NCBI GenBank assembly: GCA_964355675.1
Contig: CAYHEC010000004.1
Location: 124,001-188,000, forward strand
Length of the DNA: 64,000 nt
DNA from: CAMBDS01 sp964355675
GTDB taxonomy: Bacteria > Electryoneota > AABM5-125-24 > Hatepunaeales > Hatepunaeaceae
Direction of reading: 5' to 3'
Positions 1 through 9,827 of this stretch are shown piece by piece. Position 1 is the stretch's first letter, and each line of letters begins with the position of its first letter. A model generated the notes under the pieces. That model saw only the letters and a program-made list of their open reading frames with translations, was not told where the DNA came from and searched no databases. The translations under genes were made by a program, and so were the position numbers.

Positions 1-637
1 CGCCAAGCTCCTCGGAACTCACCTCTTCATGCGTGACCGTTTTTACAACCTTTGGACCTGTCACAAACATGTAACTTATACCACGAACCATAAACGTAAA
101 ATCCGTTATTGCAGGAGAATAAACTGCTCCACCTGCACATGGCCCTAATATTGCAGATATTTGCGGAATTACTCCTGAAGCAAGAGTATTTCGAAGGAAT
201 ATATCCGCATACGCACCAAGTGAAACAACACCTTCCTGCACACGGGCTCCGCCCGAGTCGTTCAAACCGATTACTGGAGCGCCAACCTTCAACGCCATGT
301 CCATCACTTTGCATATTTTCGCGCCATGTGCCTCAGAAAGTGATCCGCCAAGAACGGTGAAATCCTGAGAGAAGACAAAAACAAGACGACCATTCACTTT
401 TCCGTAACCAGTCACGACCCCATCGCCAGCAAACCGTTGTTTTTCGAGACCAAAATCACGGGCGCGATGTTGAACAAACATATCGATTTCATGGAAACTC
501 TCCGGATCCAGAAGTAAATCCAATCGTTCTCTGGCAGTAAGTTTGTCCTTTTCGTGCTGAGCCTCGATACGCTTTATACCACCTCCAAGAAGAGCTTCTT
601 GTCGGCGTCTTGCTAATTCAAGTAATTTATTGTTCAA
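1..637 (-). CDS. Acyl-CoA carboxylase beta (carboxyltransferase) subunit, N-terminal part
   Basis: This subunit transfers carboxyl groups from carboxybiotin to an acyl-CoA such as propionyl-CoA or acetyl-CoA, in the cytoplasm. About 212 residues are visible before the window edge cuts the gene. The order matches PccB-type subunits: a GGGIKRIEAQHEKDKLTARERL start, then FVFSQDFTVLGGSLSEAH, LNDSGGARVQEGV, and the oxyanion-hole stretch ILGPCAGGAVYSPA. The start is a TTG at 637 with GGAG nine bases upstream; the nearby ATG is out of frame and closes after five codons. It lies 18 bases after hpnE and is probably the last visible gene of the same transcription unit. The substrate cannot be fixed without the C-terminal half; a biotin-dependent decarboxylase alpha subunit is the main alternative. 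Confidence 0.9.
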   Translation of the reverse strand, partial: MNNKLLELARRRQEALLGGGIKRIEAQHEKDKLTARERLDLLLDPESFHEIDMFVQHRARDFGLEKQRFAGDGVVTGYGKVNGRLVFVFSQDFTVLGGSLSEAHGAKICKVMDMALKVGAPVIGLNDSGGARVQEGVVSLGAYADIFLRNTLASGVIPQISAILGPCAGGAVYSPAITDFTFMVRGISYMFVTGPKVVKTVTHEEVSSEELG

Positions 638-655
638 GGATCATATCTCCCAAAA

Positions 656-2038
656 TTATGAATCGAGATTGTCTTTGGAGGATGGGATCAATTCATTCCT
701 CCAAAGCGAATACGGACCACCAAGTTCCTGTGCTAACTTTTCCGCCGCGCTTCGACCGCTTCGAGCCGCACTTTCGATGGTGGCAGGAAGTCCGGTGTTA
801 AACCAGTCACCAGCGGCATATAAACCGGGAAAATTAAAATAATTGTCGGGACGAAGACGTTCAACTTCCGGCGTCAAAAGTATGGTTGCGCGCACATTTT
901 TGATGAATCTGTAATTGAGTAATCGAGCAGATCCGGCTTTAGGTAAACGATCTTTCAGATTTTCAATCAGCGACAGCGCCGTCACTTCAGTAGATTTGGT
1001 ATCCTTTTCTACGGCATGACTGATTATAAACGAGACTCGTTTCCATCCTCCAGCTTCAGATTCGCCACGCCCAAAAATCCAATGCAAGTCACATTTATCC
1101 AGATGAGCAAAAGGAATATCGAGGATCGGCAAGTCGAAGGAGCAATGTATGCCAGCTATCGGCGAAAATTGGAAAACTTCAAATTGATTCAGAAATATAT
1201 TCTCAAACGTTTTGCGAGGCAATAATCTTGGAATATCCTTTGGTGAAGCGGCAATAATTATCCCGTCGAAATGCATTTGTTCTGAAACCGTTTGAAGATT
1301 CCACCCTGTTTTCCCCGGATTAATCTCCGTTACGTGACACCCCTTAACAATTTCTACATTTTTCGACATCAAATACTTCTCGGCCGCTTCGCCCACAATT
1401 TCTTTTAGCGGCTTTCGTGGTATCCCAATCATTCCTGAATTTCGCTCTCCTAACAAACCCGCCCGCACTGCTTCTGAAAAAGGTTTTGCCGCTACTAATT
1501 CGAAAGGAGCGTTCATCACGGCCAGGCTGAGCGTCTGAAAAAACTGCCCCACAACTCCTTCGCATGCTCCAGATTGGTTCAAGAGTACTCCAAGGGTTTG
1601 TCCCCCGTCATCATCGGCAACTGTATAAGTCTTGAGTTTATTTAGTGCTTTTACAAGAAGATATTTTTCAGAAAATGTGAGGTAATCAAACTGCACGAGT
1701 GATGTAATTGAACCAACCAATGAATTTGATAAAGAGAAATAATGCCGTTTACCATCACCCATCAGCCACGGAATCCTATCTCCTTGAGTGAAATCAATAT
1801 CCGCGAGTGATCCCCAGAGTTCAAGTAACCTCAAAGCTTCCCGATAGGCGCCGATGAAAAGGTGGGGACCATGATCGAGCCACTCTCCAAAGTCCTTCTC
1901 CCAAAAGGAGGTAGAGCGACCACCTAACGCTCGCGATCGCTCGAATAGAGTTACCTCTAATCCTAACTCGGACAGTCTTGTCGCGGCCGAAAGGCCTGCC
2001 CAACCACCGCCAATCACTGCTATCCGTCCACCGGTCAT
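656..2038 (-). CDS. hpnE: Squalene-associated FAD-dependent desaturase / hydroxysqualene dehydroxylase (HpnE-like)
   Basis: This is an FAD-dependent amine-oxidase/phytoene-desaturase-family protein of 460 residues. An N-terminal dinucleotide-binding motif GGGWAG (residues 10-15) is followed by LFERSRALGGR. The stretch LDHGPHLFIGAYREALRLL resembles HpnE proteins, which reduce hydroxysqualene to squalene for hopanoid or carotenoid synthesis. The C-terminal FAD contact YAAGDWFNTGLPATIESA is present. The ATG at 2038 overlaps the TGA of the upstream VWA gene as ATGA, so I chose it over a longer reading frame that begins at 2119. No HpnC or HpnD partner lies in the window, so a different desaturase role, such as carotenoid synthesis, remains possible. 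Confidence 0.8.
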   Translation of the reverse strand: MTGGRIAVIGGGWAGLSAATRLSELGLEVTLFERSRALGGRSTSFWEKDFGEWLDHGPHLFIGAYREALRLLELWGSLADIDFTQGDRIPWLMGDGKRHYFSLSNSLVGSITSLVQFDYLTFSEKYLLVKALNKLKTYTVADDDGGQTLGVLLNQSGACEGVVGQFFQTLSLAVMNAPFELVAAKPFSEAVRAGLLGERNSGMIGIPRKPLKEIVGEAAEKYLMSKNVEIVKGCHVTEINPGKTGWNLQTVSEQMHFDGIIIAASPKDIPRLLPRKTFENIFLNQFEVFQFSPIAGIHCSFDLPILDIPFAHLDKCDLHWIFGRGESEAGGWKRVSFIISHAVEKDTKSTEVTALSLIENLKDRLPKAGSARLLNYRFIKNVRATILLTPEVERLRPDNYFNFPGLYAAGDWFNTGLPATIESAARSGRSAAEKLAQELGGPYSLWRNELIPSSKDNLDS

Positions 2039-4185
2039 AACATTCCCAGACGGATCCGGATCAGCCATTCCAAGGAAAGGGCGAGTATCACAATCGTCAA
2101 ATGGAGCCACCCTCCCCAAAGTTCGATATTGCGATGTATTTGAGTGGATTCGGGTGGAAAAGTAAGTGAATTAATATATGCCCTTGCCGAGTCCAAAGGA
2201 ACATATTTCCCCCCAGAAGCATCCGCAATTGCTTGGAGAAGACCTCTATTCAATTGTGCTTCAAGCAGTTCAATCGAATATGCTTCAACCGTAATGCTTC
2301 CTTTATCCCCACCCAATAATTTCCCTTCAGCAAACACCTCGATTTTGACCGAATAATTGGCTTCTGTCCATGGCACGAATCCGCCCTTATACTGCCCGTT
2401 TCCTTCTCCAATCAGAGTCGTTTTAATTGGATCACCTGACCCAGCGCTGATCTCGGCGATCACCTCAGCTCCATCGAAAGGTCGAAATCCTTCATCGAAA
2501 CAAACTGCTCGAAACGATATGAGTTCTCTGGTACTGAATTGATCTTTTGTGAATGTAAGTTGGACAGGTTTGTTGGATCGACGGATTGCCAACCATTTTA
2601 CCAATCGGTCCAATAATGGCTCAACAATTCCTTCTTCCCCCGATGAGAGCATCCCCCATCTCCATAAGTCTCGCACTAAAATTACCGCTGACTTTCGTCC
2701 GGCTGTCTCGGAAATGACCACTGCGGGTGTTTTAGAGCCATCCTCAAGCGTGGCTTCCGCAAGAAGTTCGGAATTGGCTTTCAGTTTGCTCATGCCAACG
2801 CGAATGGAAAGTGGAGGGAGCTGCTGCCAGCGTTCAGCAAAGTCACCGTCATCGGGAGGTGCGAGGATAGCGTGTCGGCGAACAGGTGAAATCTTGCCAG
2901 TACGGACTCCTGTCCCGGTCGATATAGAGACAGGAAGCAACTCTGAAAAAAGTCTGAGATTGGCAGGATCAAGATCTCCGCCGTCGATCAAGCAAACCGG
3001 TAAATTGCTGCGAATTAAGGATAAATTCATTTCCTGCAATTTTGAGGATGGAGTTTTGGATGTCGGAAAATGGTGAAAAATAACTACATCTACTTTGGCT
3101 AATAAAGCATCGTCGGGCCAATTTCCCTCATAAAATCCTCCACTACGCTCAGTTCGTTGAGTTATCTCGATATGTGGATTAACCGCGAGCCGACGAATTA
3201 GATCGCCCAATCCGTAGTCAGGAACGCCGGATATCACCAAAACTCTCAAGCGGTTGGCAATCGAATTGAAAGCAACACTTCGATAATTGTTGTCTCGCGT
3301 CAACTCGTTATCCAGTTCAGGGATTTCCAAATGATATACAAATCGACCAGCGCTGTCTATTGGAACATCAAAGACGACCTTTCCTTCCGAAAAATCGTCT
3401 AAAGCTCTAACTAATTGTTTTCCTACTGACTTGCCATTAGGGTCTCGGAGAATTAATTCAAATTGGCGATCTTTGGCTCCGACTGCCCGATAGAATACTT
3501 CAACCGGAACTTTGCTCCCCTGATAAACGACTGGATTAACTGAGACATCGGTAATCATAAGATCGAGAGTTGTGCCATGTGACCCAACTCCGATAGTTGA
3601 GATGGGAATCTTTGACAATCGCGCGAATCGCACCGGATCCATACCTGAATTATTAGCGCCATCGCTGACCAATAGAATCATTGCCGGAATCATTGGCTCA
3701 ACTTTGTCCATTGCATTTGCCAAAGCATTCCCGATGGCTGTTTCAGGTCCGATTGGATCGTCAAACTTATCCGGAAAGCCCAAAATGGTCTTTAATGAGT
3801 CAGAGAAACCGTATGTGCTGACATGCATCCTATCAGCTAAGAGTTTGTATTGTTGAGAATTAAATAAATTTGCAATCTCTTTCTCTTCGTCAATTCCATT
3901 TTTTCGCAATCCCATGCTGGCGGATCGATCAAGAAGCACCAGTAAATTAGATGGATTGGCCTTAACTCGATTAATCTGAAGCAAAGGTTGAAATATCAGC
4001 CATATTCCGCCTACCAAAGCAACACTACGTAATGCTGTAAGCAGAACTCTCAGGGACACAGAAACGGGAGGATTGGTTCGGCGGTAAGTCCAAATTGAAA
4101 AAACTATTGCCGCCACGGTAGCGAGAATCAGTAGTGCAACCGGATGTGACGCTGTGAGAATATAGGGTGAAAGATCAGAAGCCAC
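2035..4185 (-). CDS. Membrane-anchored von Willebrand factor A domain protein
   Basis: This 716-residue protein has two N-terminal membrane segments (about 14-32 and 47-66). A VWA domain follows, whose metal site is intact: DRSAS at 86-90 fits the DxSxS MIDAS pattern, with T149 and VSDG at 173-176 as the further ligands. The middle section (RLRVLVISGVPDYGLGDLIRRL onward) resembles the class I glutamine-amidotransferase-like fold seen in large BatA-like membrane proteins. A last hydrophobic segment sits near the C-terminus. It starts with GTG, overlapping the TAG of tsaD by one base. Function is unknown; related proteins occur in surface or stress operons. The family placement rests on architecture, not on a close match. 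Confidence 0.75.
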   Translation of the reverse strand: MASDLSPYILTASHPVALLILATVAAIVFSIWTYRRTNPPVSVSLRVLLTALRSVALVGGIWLIFQPLLQINRVKANPSNLLVLLDRSASMGLRKNGIDEEKEIANLFNSQQYKLLADRMHVSTYGFSDSLKTILGFPDKFDDPIGPETAIGNALANAMDKVEPMIPAMILLVSDGANNSGMDPVRFARLSKIPISTIGVGSHGTTLDLMITDVSVNPVVYQGSKVPVEVFYRAVGAKDRQFELILRDPNGKSVGKQLVRALDDFSEGKVVFDVPIDSAGRFVYHLEIPELDNELTRDNNYRSVAFNSIANRLRVLVISGVPDYGLGDLIRRLAVNPHIEITQRTERSGGFYEGNWPDDALLAKVDVVIFHHFPTSKTPSSKLQEMNLSLIRSNLPVCLIDGGDLDPANLRLFSELLPVSISTGTGVRTGKISPVRRHAILAPPDDGDFAERWQQLPPLSIRVGMSKLKANSELLAEATLEDGSKTPAVVISETAGRKSAVILVRDLWRWGMLSSGEEGIVEPLLDRLVKWLAIRRSNKPVQLTFTKDQFSTRELISFRAVCFDEGFRPFDGAEVIAEISAGSGDPIKTTLIGEGNGQYKGGFVPWTEANYSVKIEVFAEGKLLGGDKGSITVEAYSIELLEAQLNRGLLQAIADASGGKYVPLDSARAYINSLTFPPESTQIHRNIELWGGWLHLTIVILALSLEWLIRIRLGML

Positions 4186-5231
4186 TAGTCGCGTTCCCGG
4201 TAGAGCTTCGCAGAGGGATCGACTTCCTGGTGGAAAGAAGAAGGAGCAACATCGTGCGCCGCCATCAGGTAACCTGCGTACGCGATCATTGCCCCGTTAT
4301 CAGTACAATGATTTACAGGCGGAATAATAAGCGAAATACCAGCATCTTTGGCTACCTTGCCAAATTCCCTGCGTAAATAACCGCTCGCTGATACTCCACC
4401 GGCAATTAGAAGAGCTTTGTAGTTGCTGTCAGCGAGGGCGCGTTTTACTGGCCCGATCAAACTTCGGGAGACTGCCATCATCAATCCTGCAGAGATCGCG
4501 CTTCTCTCATCGTCAGAAATCAAGAGATCTCCAGACGCTCCAGATTTGATATTTTGTTGAATATAGGTGAGTACCGCTGTTTTTATTCCACTGAAACTGA
4601 AAGCATAAGGGTCATTCTTAACGCGGGAAACAGGGAAAAGACAAGGTTTGCCGCTGAAGTCAAGCGCTAATTGGTCGATTTTGGCTCCCGATGGAAAAGG
4701 AAAGCCGATAACGCGCCCTACCTTGTCGAACAACTCGCCCGCGGCGTCATCGCGAGTTGAGCCGAGAAATCGATAATTACCAAACCCTTCGACTGCTAAC
4801 AATAACGTATGACCACCAGATATGATTAGAGCAAGAGTTGGAGTCGGCAACTCGTTAATCGTCAACTGCGCAATCCAGAGATGAGCTTCGATATGATTGA
4901 CCGCCCAAAATGGGATGCCCATCGCTCCGGCATATCCTTTAGCGAAGGATACTCCGACAAGCAATGCTCCAGCCAGTCCGGGTCCATAGGTCACAGCAAT
5001 GCCTGAGACATCTTTTGAAATCAATCCGGCTTCGTCTAACACACTTTTAACAGCCGGCGCAAGCAAGCGCTCATGCGCCCTCGATGCGAGTTCAGGCACT
5101 ACACCGCCGAATCTTTCATGCAACACTTGTCTAGTGGTTATGTCGGCGATTATTTTGCCGTCGATCAATATCGCGGCCGCAGTCTCGTCACACGACGTCT
5201 CGATCCCAAGTATGATTCTTGGTATTGTCAT
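4185..5231 (-). CDS. tsaD: tRNA N6-adenosine threonylcarbamoyltransferase TsaD
   Basis: TsaD transfers the threonylcarbamoyl group to A37 of ANN-decoding tRNAs, working with TsaB and TsaE in bacteria. The 348-residue length is typical. The N-terminus ILGIETSCDETAAAIL is the family signature, and the metal-binding histidines lie in HIEAHLW (H113 and H117). ASKHA nucleotide-binding segments are present: ISGGHTLLL, the DDAAGELFDKVGR block, and GGVSASGYLR. The start ATG overlaps the TGA of the YbbR-like gene (ATGA), and there is no separate ribosome site, so translation is probably coupled. TsaB and TsaE are not in the window. Confidence 0.96.
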   Translation of the reverse strand: MTIPRIILGIETSCDETAAAILIDGKIIADITTRQVLHERFGGVVPELASRAHERLLAPAVKSVLDEAGLISKDVSGIAVTYGPGLAGALLVGVSFAKGYAGAMGIPFWAVNHIEAHLWIAQLTINELPTPTLALIISGGHTLLLAVEGFGNYRFLGSTRDDAAGELFDKVGRVIGFPFPSGAKIDQLALDFSGKPCLFPVSRVKNDPYAFSFSGIKTAVLTYIQQNIKSGASGDLLISDDERSAISAGLMMAVSRSLIGPVKRALADSNYKALLIAGGVSASGYLRREFGKVAKDAGISLIIPPVNHCTDNGAMIAYAGYLMAAHDVAPSSFHQEVDPSAKLYRERD

Positions 5232-6166
5232 TTTTTAATTTTAACCCGGATGCGAGGTGGAGTCGTGGCCGATAAATCTGTACCCGACGGACTTTCCAAG
5301 TGGACCGGAAGCCAACCTGGGCGTGATGGATCAAACTCAGAACAATTTACCCAAGCCTTGAAACGATTTGCTTCTAATTCGGAAAGTTGAGAAACAGCGC
5401 CACGCACGGTAGCCTTAACAATTGCCGGTTCAAGTTCAACCAATCCATCGGAAGGTGAATTTTTTATTATGATTGGTATGCCAGCAATTTCACGCTCTCC
5501 CAAACGCTCGACATGCAAAGTTACAGCTATTTGTTCAATATTAAGAACCACGCTTTTGTTGTCAGGGATTAATACGCGAGTTTTTACTTCAGTAGTTCTA
5601 CTTAAATCAGAAAGAGTTATCCGTTCTGTGAGAACATCTTTTATTTTTGACACGGCTCTTTCAGGTCCGGCCAGTAGTACCATTTTGGGGGTTATAATAG
5701 GTTCTCCGAAAAGCGTGTAGCCGGGTGCATACTTTAAGTCGAGATCAAGCCTTACTGGTCGCTCAGTTAATGAGAATTCCTCCATAGCGATCACAATAGA
5801 GTCGGGCTTCAGTATTGCCGCAACCGTCACATTCATACCACCAGGAATACTCACCCATTCCGGTTTTAATTTTATGATACGTCGTTCGGAAATTCCACTT
5901 AAGTCCAGATTAAAATGAGGTTGACTGACGTAATGGAGACGAATAAGCTCTTTGGCTCTTCCATGAAATCTGACTATCGCTGTCTTCGGAATCTCTGCAT
6001 CAGGAGTCTTTCCGGGTGGAATTCCCACTACAACAATCGGAATGGCGAATGTATCTTCAAAAACCTTCTCGGTAACCACAAGGAACCAGAGCAAAATTGC
6101 AAGGAGCAACATTCCAGCTTTTACTCGAAAATTATCTTTCATCCAACGTGGGATCAATCGAGGCAT
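5228..6166 (-). CDS. cdaR: YbbR-like domain protein (CdaR-like)
   Basis: This is a 312-residue protein with one N-terminal membrane segment (about residues 17-32) and an extracytoplasmic part made of YbbR-type beta repeats. Two cues are the repeated GPERAVSKIKDVLTERITLSDL-like stretch and the opening DTFAIPIVVVGIPPG. In many bacteria this protein (CdaR) regulates the diadenylate cyclase CdaA, usually encoded directly upstream. Here the upstream neighbour is an ABC ATPase and no cdaA is present, so a c-di-AMP role is only an inference. It overlaps tsaD by four bases and follows the oppF stop by 19 bases. Confidence 0.75.
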   Translation of the reverse strand: MPRLIPRWMKDNFRVKAGMLLLAILLWFLVVTEKVFEDTFAIPIVVVGIPPGKTPDAEIPKTAIVRFHGRAKELIRLHYVSQPHFNLDLSGISERRIIKLKPEWVSIPGGMNVTVAAILKPDSIVIAMEEFSLTERPVRLDLDLKYAPGYTLFGEPIITPKMVLLAGPERAVSKIKDVLTERITLSDLSRTTEVKTRVLIPDNKSVVLNIEQIAVTLHVERLGEREIAGIPIIIKNSPSDGLVELEPAIVKATVRGAVSQLSELEANRFKAWVNCSEFDPSRPGWLPVHLESPSGTDLSATTPPRIRVKIKK

Positions 6167-6185
6167 ATTTTGGTTATATCACTGG

Positions 6186-7157
6186 TTAATAGAGAATACA
6201 AGCGACTTTTCTTCCATCTGGCATATCCTTCAAATGGAATTTCCACGTCGAACACTCTTCCTTGGCCATGGGACAGCGTGGATGGAAATGACATCCTGAG
6301 GGAGGATGCAATGAATTTGGAACATCGCCGGTTAAAGGCTCCCGAACTTGCCTTTGCTCTGGGTCCGGGCGCGGGACTGCCGCTATTAAAGCTTTTGTGT
6401 AGGGATGCAAAGGCTGAGCGACAATTTTGGAGGTCTCACCAGATTCGACAACTCGGCCAAGATACATTACCGCCGTATTTTCTGCGATATGGTCGATGAC
6501 CGAGAGAGCATGAGAAATAAATAGATAAGACAGTTTGAATTTGTTTTGGAGATCCTTCAATAGATTCAGAATCTGAGCCTGAATAGAGACATCTAGAGCC
6601 GAAACGGGTTCATCCAGTACAAGAAATTCTGGCTCAACAGCCAGCGCTCGGACAATTCCAATGCGTTGCCTCTGTCCCCCTGAAAATTCATGGGGGTATC
6701 GGTTAGCGTATTCAGGCGCCAGACCTACTGTAACGAGTAACTCATCAACTCGATCATTTATCTGCTTTCGAGATACTATTTTATGAAATTGCAATATCTC
6801 CCGCAACATTCCACCGACCGTAATTCGTGGGTTGAGGCTACTATAGGGATCCTGAAAAACAATCTGCAATTTACGCCTGAAGCGGCGCATTTCCAGAGGA
6901 GATACCTTTAGGATGTCTGTGCCTCGATAAAGAACTTCGCCAAAGGACGGTTCGATCAAGCGAAGCAACGCTCTTCCAGCAGTCGTTTTACCGCATCCGG
7001 ACTCGCCAACCAATCCGAGCGTTTTCCCGGGATTTATAGAAAGCGATACATTATCGACGGCGCGAACAACTCCAACTTGCCTTGCCCAGAATCCATGCTT
7101 AATGGGAAAGTGCTTCGCAAGATTTCTCACTTCTATCAGCGGTTCAATACTACCCAA
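6186..7157 (-). CDS. oppF: Oligopeptide/dipeptide ABC transporter ATP-binding protein (OppF/DppF-like)
   Basis: This is one of the two ATPases that power peptide import through an Opp/Dpp permease at the inner membrane. It has a Walker A motif GESGCGKT near residue 51, a Q-loop FQDPYSSLNP, the signature FSGGQRQR and Walker B LVLDEPVSALD. The oligopeptide C-terminal region has LHPYTKAL and a cysteine cluster (CHFHPRCPMAKEEC), which in some DppD/OppD proteins binds an Fe-S cluster. I chose a TTG at 7157 with GGAG seven bases upstream, giving 323 residues, the usual length. A longer frame from 7244 would overlap trkA by 53 bases. The partner ATPase is encoded 53 kb away at 60139-61146; no permease or binding protein of this family is seen. 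Confidence 0.9.
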   Translation of the reverse strand: MGSIEPLIEVRNLAKHFPIKHGFWARQVGVVRAVDNVSLSINPGKTLGLVGESGCGKTTAGRALLRLIEPSFGEVLYRGTDILKVSPLEMRRFRRKLQIVFQDPYSSLNPRITVGGMLREILQFHKIVSRKQINDRVDELLVTVGLAPEYANRYPHEFSGGQRQRIGIVRALAVEPEFLVLDEPVSALDVSIQAQILNLLKDLQNKFKLSYLFISHALSVIDHIAENTAVMYLGRVVESGETSKIVAQPLHPYTKALIAAVPRPDPEQRQVREPLTGDVPNSLHPPSGCHFHPRCPMAKEECSTWKFHLKDMPDGRKVACILY

Positions 7158-7191
7158 TATCAGGTCTCCATTATTCTCATGTAAGAAGAGT

Positions 7192-8541
7192 TTAGCCGAG
7201 TAATTTTTCAATTTTCGAAACAGACTTTTCTTCACAGAAGACAACCACTCGATCTCCCGGCAGAATAGTTGTACTTCCTATTGCTACAATAACTTCACCG
7301 AGATGCTCAACTGCTCCGACGAGCGAACCTTCTGGAAATGCGATGTCACGTAATCGTTTGCCAGCTTGTTTCGATTTTTCGCCTATCTGAAATTCAATGA
7401 TCTCGGCTTTCAATCCACGCAGTGACGAAATTGACATAATTTTGCCACCTCGCAAATATTTCAAAATGGCGTCGGTTGTCAACAATCTCTCGTTGATCGA
7501 GGTGCCAAGCCCAATCGCCTGCATGATGGGCATATATTGAGGTTTGCTTATCAGTGTTATCGTTCGCTTGACCTGAAGGTGGCGAGCAAATAAGCTTGTA
7601 ACTATATTGTTTTCATCGTCATCAGTAAGTGCGGCAAAAACATCCATCTCACTTAGGCCTTCGATTGCAAGCAGGTCGATATCTATACCGCTGGCGCCTC
7701 GAACGACCATCGTGCTCACCAGTCGTTGAACCGCGCGCTCGGCTCGTTCCTCATCACTCTCTATCAGCTTGACGACTTGTTTTTTCTGAATTTCGAGTTG
7801 TTCGGCAACAATTCTTCCGATGATTCCCCCGCCCAGAATCATTATCTTGCGTGCCTGTTCAACTTTTTTTCCGACGACATTGAAAACACGGTCAACATCA
7901 CCTAAATGGCTGATAACATATATTAGATCTCCATCAAAAAGTGTATCATGGCCCCCCGGGATAATCGTTCGTCCCGCTCTGCCTATGGCAACTATTCTGA
8001 ATGGTATCTCCCCATCATCGGGAGTCAACTCTTTAAGTGATTTTCCCAGTATTAGTGAGTCAGCGGTTAGCCTGACACCGGTAAGAAACATTTTCCCGCC
8101 AGCGCACTCAACGATATCGACGGCATCAGGATAACGGATGAGACGAACTACCTCCTTAGCAGATTCGAGTTCTGGGTGAATTACCTGATCTATCCCGAGA
8201 GATTGCAGTGGTACTGGCGAATTTATCTTCGAGTATTCCTGATTTCTGATTCTTGCGATGCGAGTCTTGACGCCCAGCTCTCTTGCCAGCATACAGGCGA
8301 CAATATTGACTTCGTCCACATTTGTCACTGCAAGGAGTAAATCAGCACGTTGCGCCCCTGCCTGCACTAAGGTCGATATCGACGTACCACTGCCCCTGAT
8401 AGCAAGAGCGTCTATGGTTGAAGTGACTTGATCAACCAACTCTTGCCGATGATCAATGACAATAACTTCATGCCCCTCCCACGATAAACTTCTGGCAAGG
8501 TGCAATCCGACTGCACCTGCACCAACTACAACTGTTTTCAA
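7192..8541 (-). CDS. trkA: Trk potassium transport regulatory protein TrkA
   Basis: TrkA is the cytoplasmic NAD-binding gating subunit of the Trk/Ktr potassium uptake system. The 449 residues hold two RCK units. The first begins VVVGAGAVGLHLARSL with an acidic residue (VIVID) at the end of the second strand; the second begins MILGGGIIGRIVAEQL near residue 234. Each is followed by a TrkA-C domain, the last being the KQAGKRLRDIAFPEGSLVGAV region. The start is a TTG that overlaps the serS stop (TTGA), with AAGGA seven bases upstream. The membrane subunit TrkH/TrkG is not in this window. Confidence 0.93.
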   Translation of the reverse strand: MKTVVVGAGAVGLHLARSLSWEGHEVIVIDHRQELVDQVTSTIDALAIRGSGTSISTLVQAGAQRADLLLAVTNVDEVNIVACMLARELGVKTRIARIRNQEYSKINSPVPLQSLGIDQVIHPELESAKEVVRLIRYPDAVDIVECAGGKMFLTGVRLTADSLILGKSLKELTPDDGEIPFRIVAIGRAGRTIIPGGHDTLFDGDLIYVISHLGDVDRVFNVVGKKVEQARKIMILGGGIIGRIVAEQLEIQKKQVVKLIESDEERAERAVQRLVSTMVVRGASGIDIDLLAIEGLSEMDVFAALTDDDENNIVTSLFARHLQVKRTITLISKPQYMPIMQAIGLGTSINERLLTTDAILKYLRGGKIMSISSLRGLKAEIIEFQIGEKSKQAGKRLRDIAFPEGSLVGAVEHLGEVIVAIGSTTILPGDRVVVFCEEKSVSKIEKLLG

Positions 8542-9827
8542 AAGAGGTCCTTTGCCGCTGTTATGATAGTTTTCCCACCCATGTATTGCCTCAAAATCGG
8601 AGGAATAATCAGTGACCCTTCCTTTGTCTGGTTATTTTCGATAATTGCCACCATCACCCTTGACGTTGCCAGACCAGAACCATTAAGTGTATGCACGAAT
8701 TCGCTCTTGCCAGTAGAATTTCGTCGAAATTTAATAGATGCTCTACGTGCCTGAAAATCCTCGCAGTTACTGCACGATGAGACCTCCAGCCATTTGCCAG
8801 TCGCAGTTGCCCAGACCTCAAGGTCGTAACAAGCGGCCGCATTAAAGCCCATATCACCAGAACAGAGTCGTAAGACGCGATAAGGCAATTCGAGCAGTTG
8901 CAGAATTGCTTCGGCATGACCAACTAATTGCTCTAAGGCGGCGTAAGATTCTTCGGGTTTCTCGAGACGAACCATCTCAACCTTGTTGAATTGGTGGACT
9001 CTTAGGAAACCGCGAGTATCCTTCCCGTAGGTACCGGCTTCTCGGCGAAAACAGGGCGAGTAAGCCGTGTATCGTATTGGTAATTCAGATTCGTTTAATA
9101 TTTCGCCCCGATGTAGGTTCACTAAGGTAACCTCAGAAGTCGGAATCAAAAATAAATCCTCTTTTTCACAGTGATACATATCATCTTCAAGGCGGGGAAT
9201 CTGTCCCGTCGCCTTCATACTCTCGCGTGTGGCGACAAACGGCGTCATCATTTCCTTATAGCCGTGAACGCCCGTATTCGTATCAAGGAATAGATTGATC
9301 AGAGCTCGTTCCAGACGCGCTCCGTCACCTTTCCAGACCGGGAACCCAGACCCGGCGATTTTTCCTCCTCGCTTGAAGTCGAGAATATCCAGTCGTTCGG
9401 CTAAATCAAGATGATCAAGCGGTGTAAAATCGTGCTTTGGCGGCTCACCCCAGTTTCTTACAACTACATTCGCTGAGGCGTCTTTGCCGTCCGGTGTCGT
9501 GTCGGAAGGAAGATTAGGAATGTTGAGCAACATCTCATCAACGAGGATATCCAGCTCTCTGACTGAGCTTTCGTCAGTCTGAATCTTGTCGCCGAGAGCC
9601 CTCATTTCCATTTCAAGTATCTGAGAATCACCGCCACTCTTGCGTAAAGCCCCGATTTCCTTGGATGCGGAATTTCGTCTGGCGCGCATATCGTCAAGTT
9701 GCGCGACGAGATCTCTTCTTTCCATTTCAAGTTCAAGTAAACGGTCCAAGGAGTGGTTCTCGCCACGTCGCGAAAGTGCTGATAGAAATTTCTCGGGATT
9801 TTGTCGAATTTGTTTGATATCGTGCAT
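8538..9827 (-). CDS. serS: Serine--tRNA ligase
   Basis: This class II aminoacyl-tRNA synthetase charges tRNA-Ser and tRNA-Sec with serine. The 429 residues start with MHDIKQIRQNPEKFLSALSRRG and an N-terminal helical arm for the long variable arm of the tRNA (about 30-100). The catalytic core has the TSEVTLVNL substrate loop, motif 2 FRREAGTYGKDTRGFLRVHQF and motif 3 (GSGLATSRVMVAIIEN). Motif 3 carries TSR where many bacteria have VGR, but the key arginine is kept. The start overlaps the stop of the glycosylphosphotransferase gene by one base (TGATG), placing serS inside the polysaccharide transcription unit. Confidence 0.97.
   Translation of the reverse strand: MHDIKQIRQNPEKFLSALSRRGENHSLDRLLELEMERRDLVAQLDDMRARRNSASKEIGALRKSGGDSQILEMEMRALGDKIQTDESSVRELDILVDEMLLNIPNLPSDTTPDGKDASANVVVRNWGEPPKHDFTPLDHLDLAERLDILDFKRGGKIAGSGFPVWKGDGARLERALINLFLDTNTGVHGYKEMMTPFVATRESMKATGQIPRLEDDMYHCEKEDLFLIPTSEVTLVNLHRGEILNESELPIRYTAYSPCFRREAGTYGKDTRGFLRVHQFNKVEMVRLEKPEESYAALEQLVGHAEAILQLLELPYRVLRLCSGDMGFNAAACYDLEVWATATGKWLEVSSCSNCEDFQARRASIKFRRNSTGKSEFVHTLNGSGLATSRVMVAIIENNQTKEGSLIIPPILRQYMGGKTIITAAKDLF

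Noticed and set aside
5915..6499. Plus-strand frame spanning the YbbR-like and oppF genes
   Set aside because: It runs antisense to two well supported genes and has no family features.
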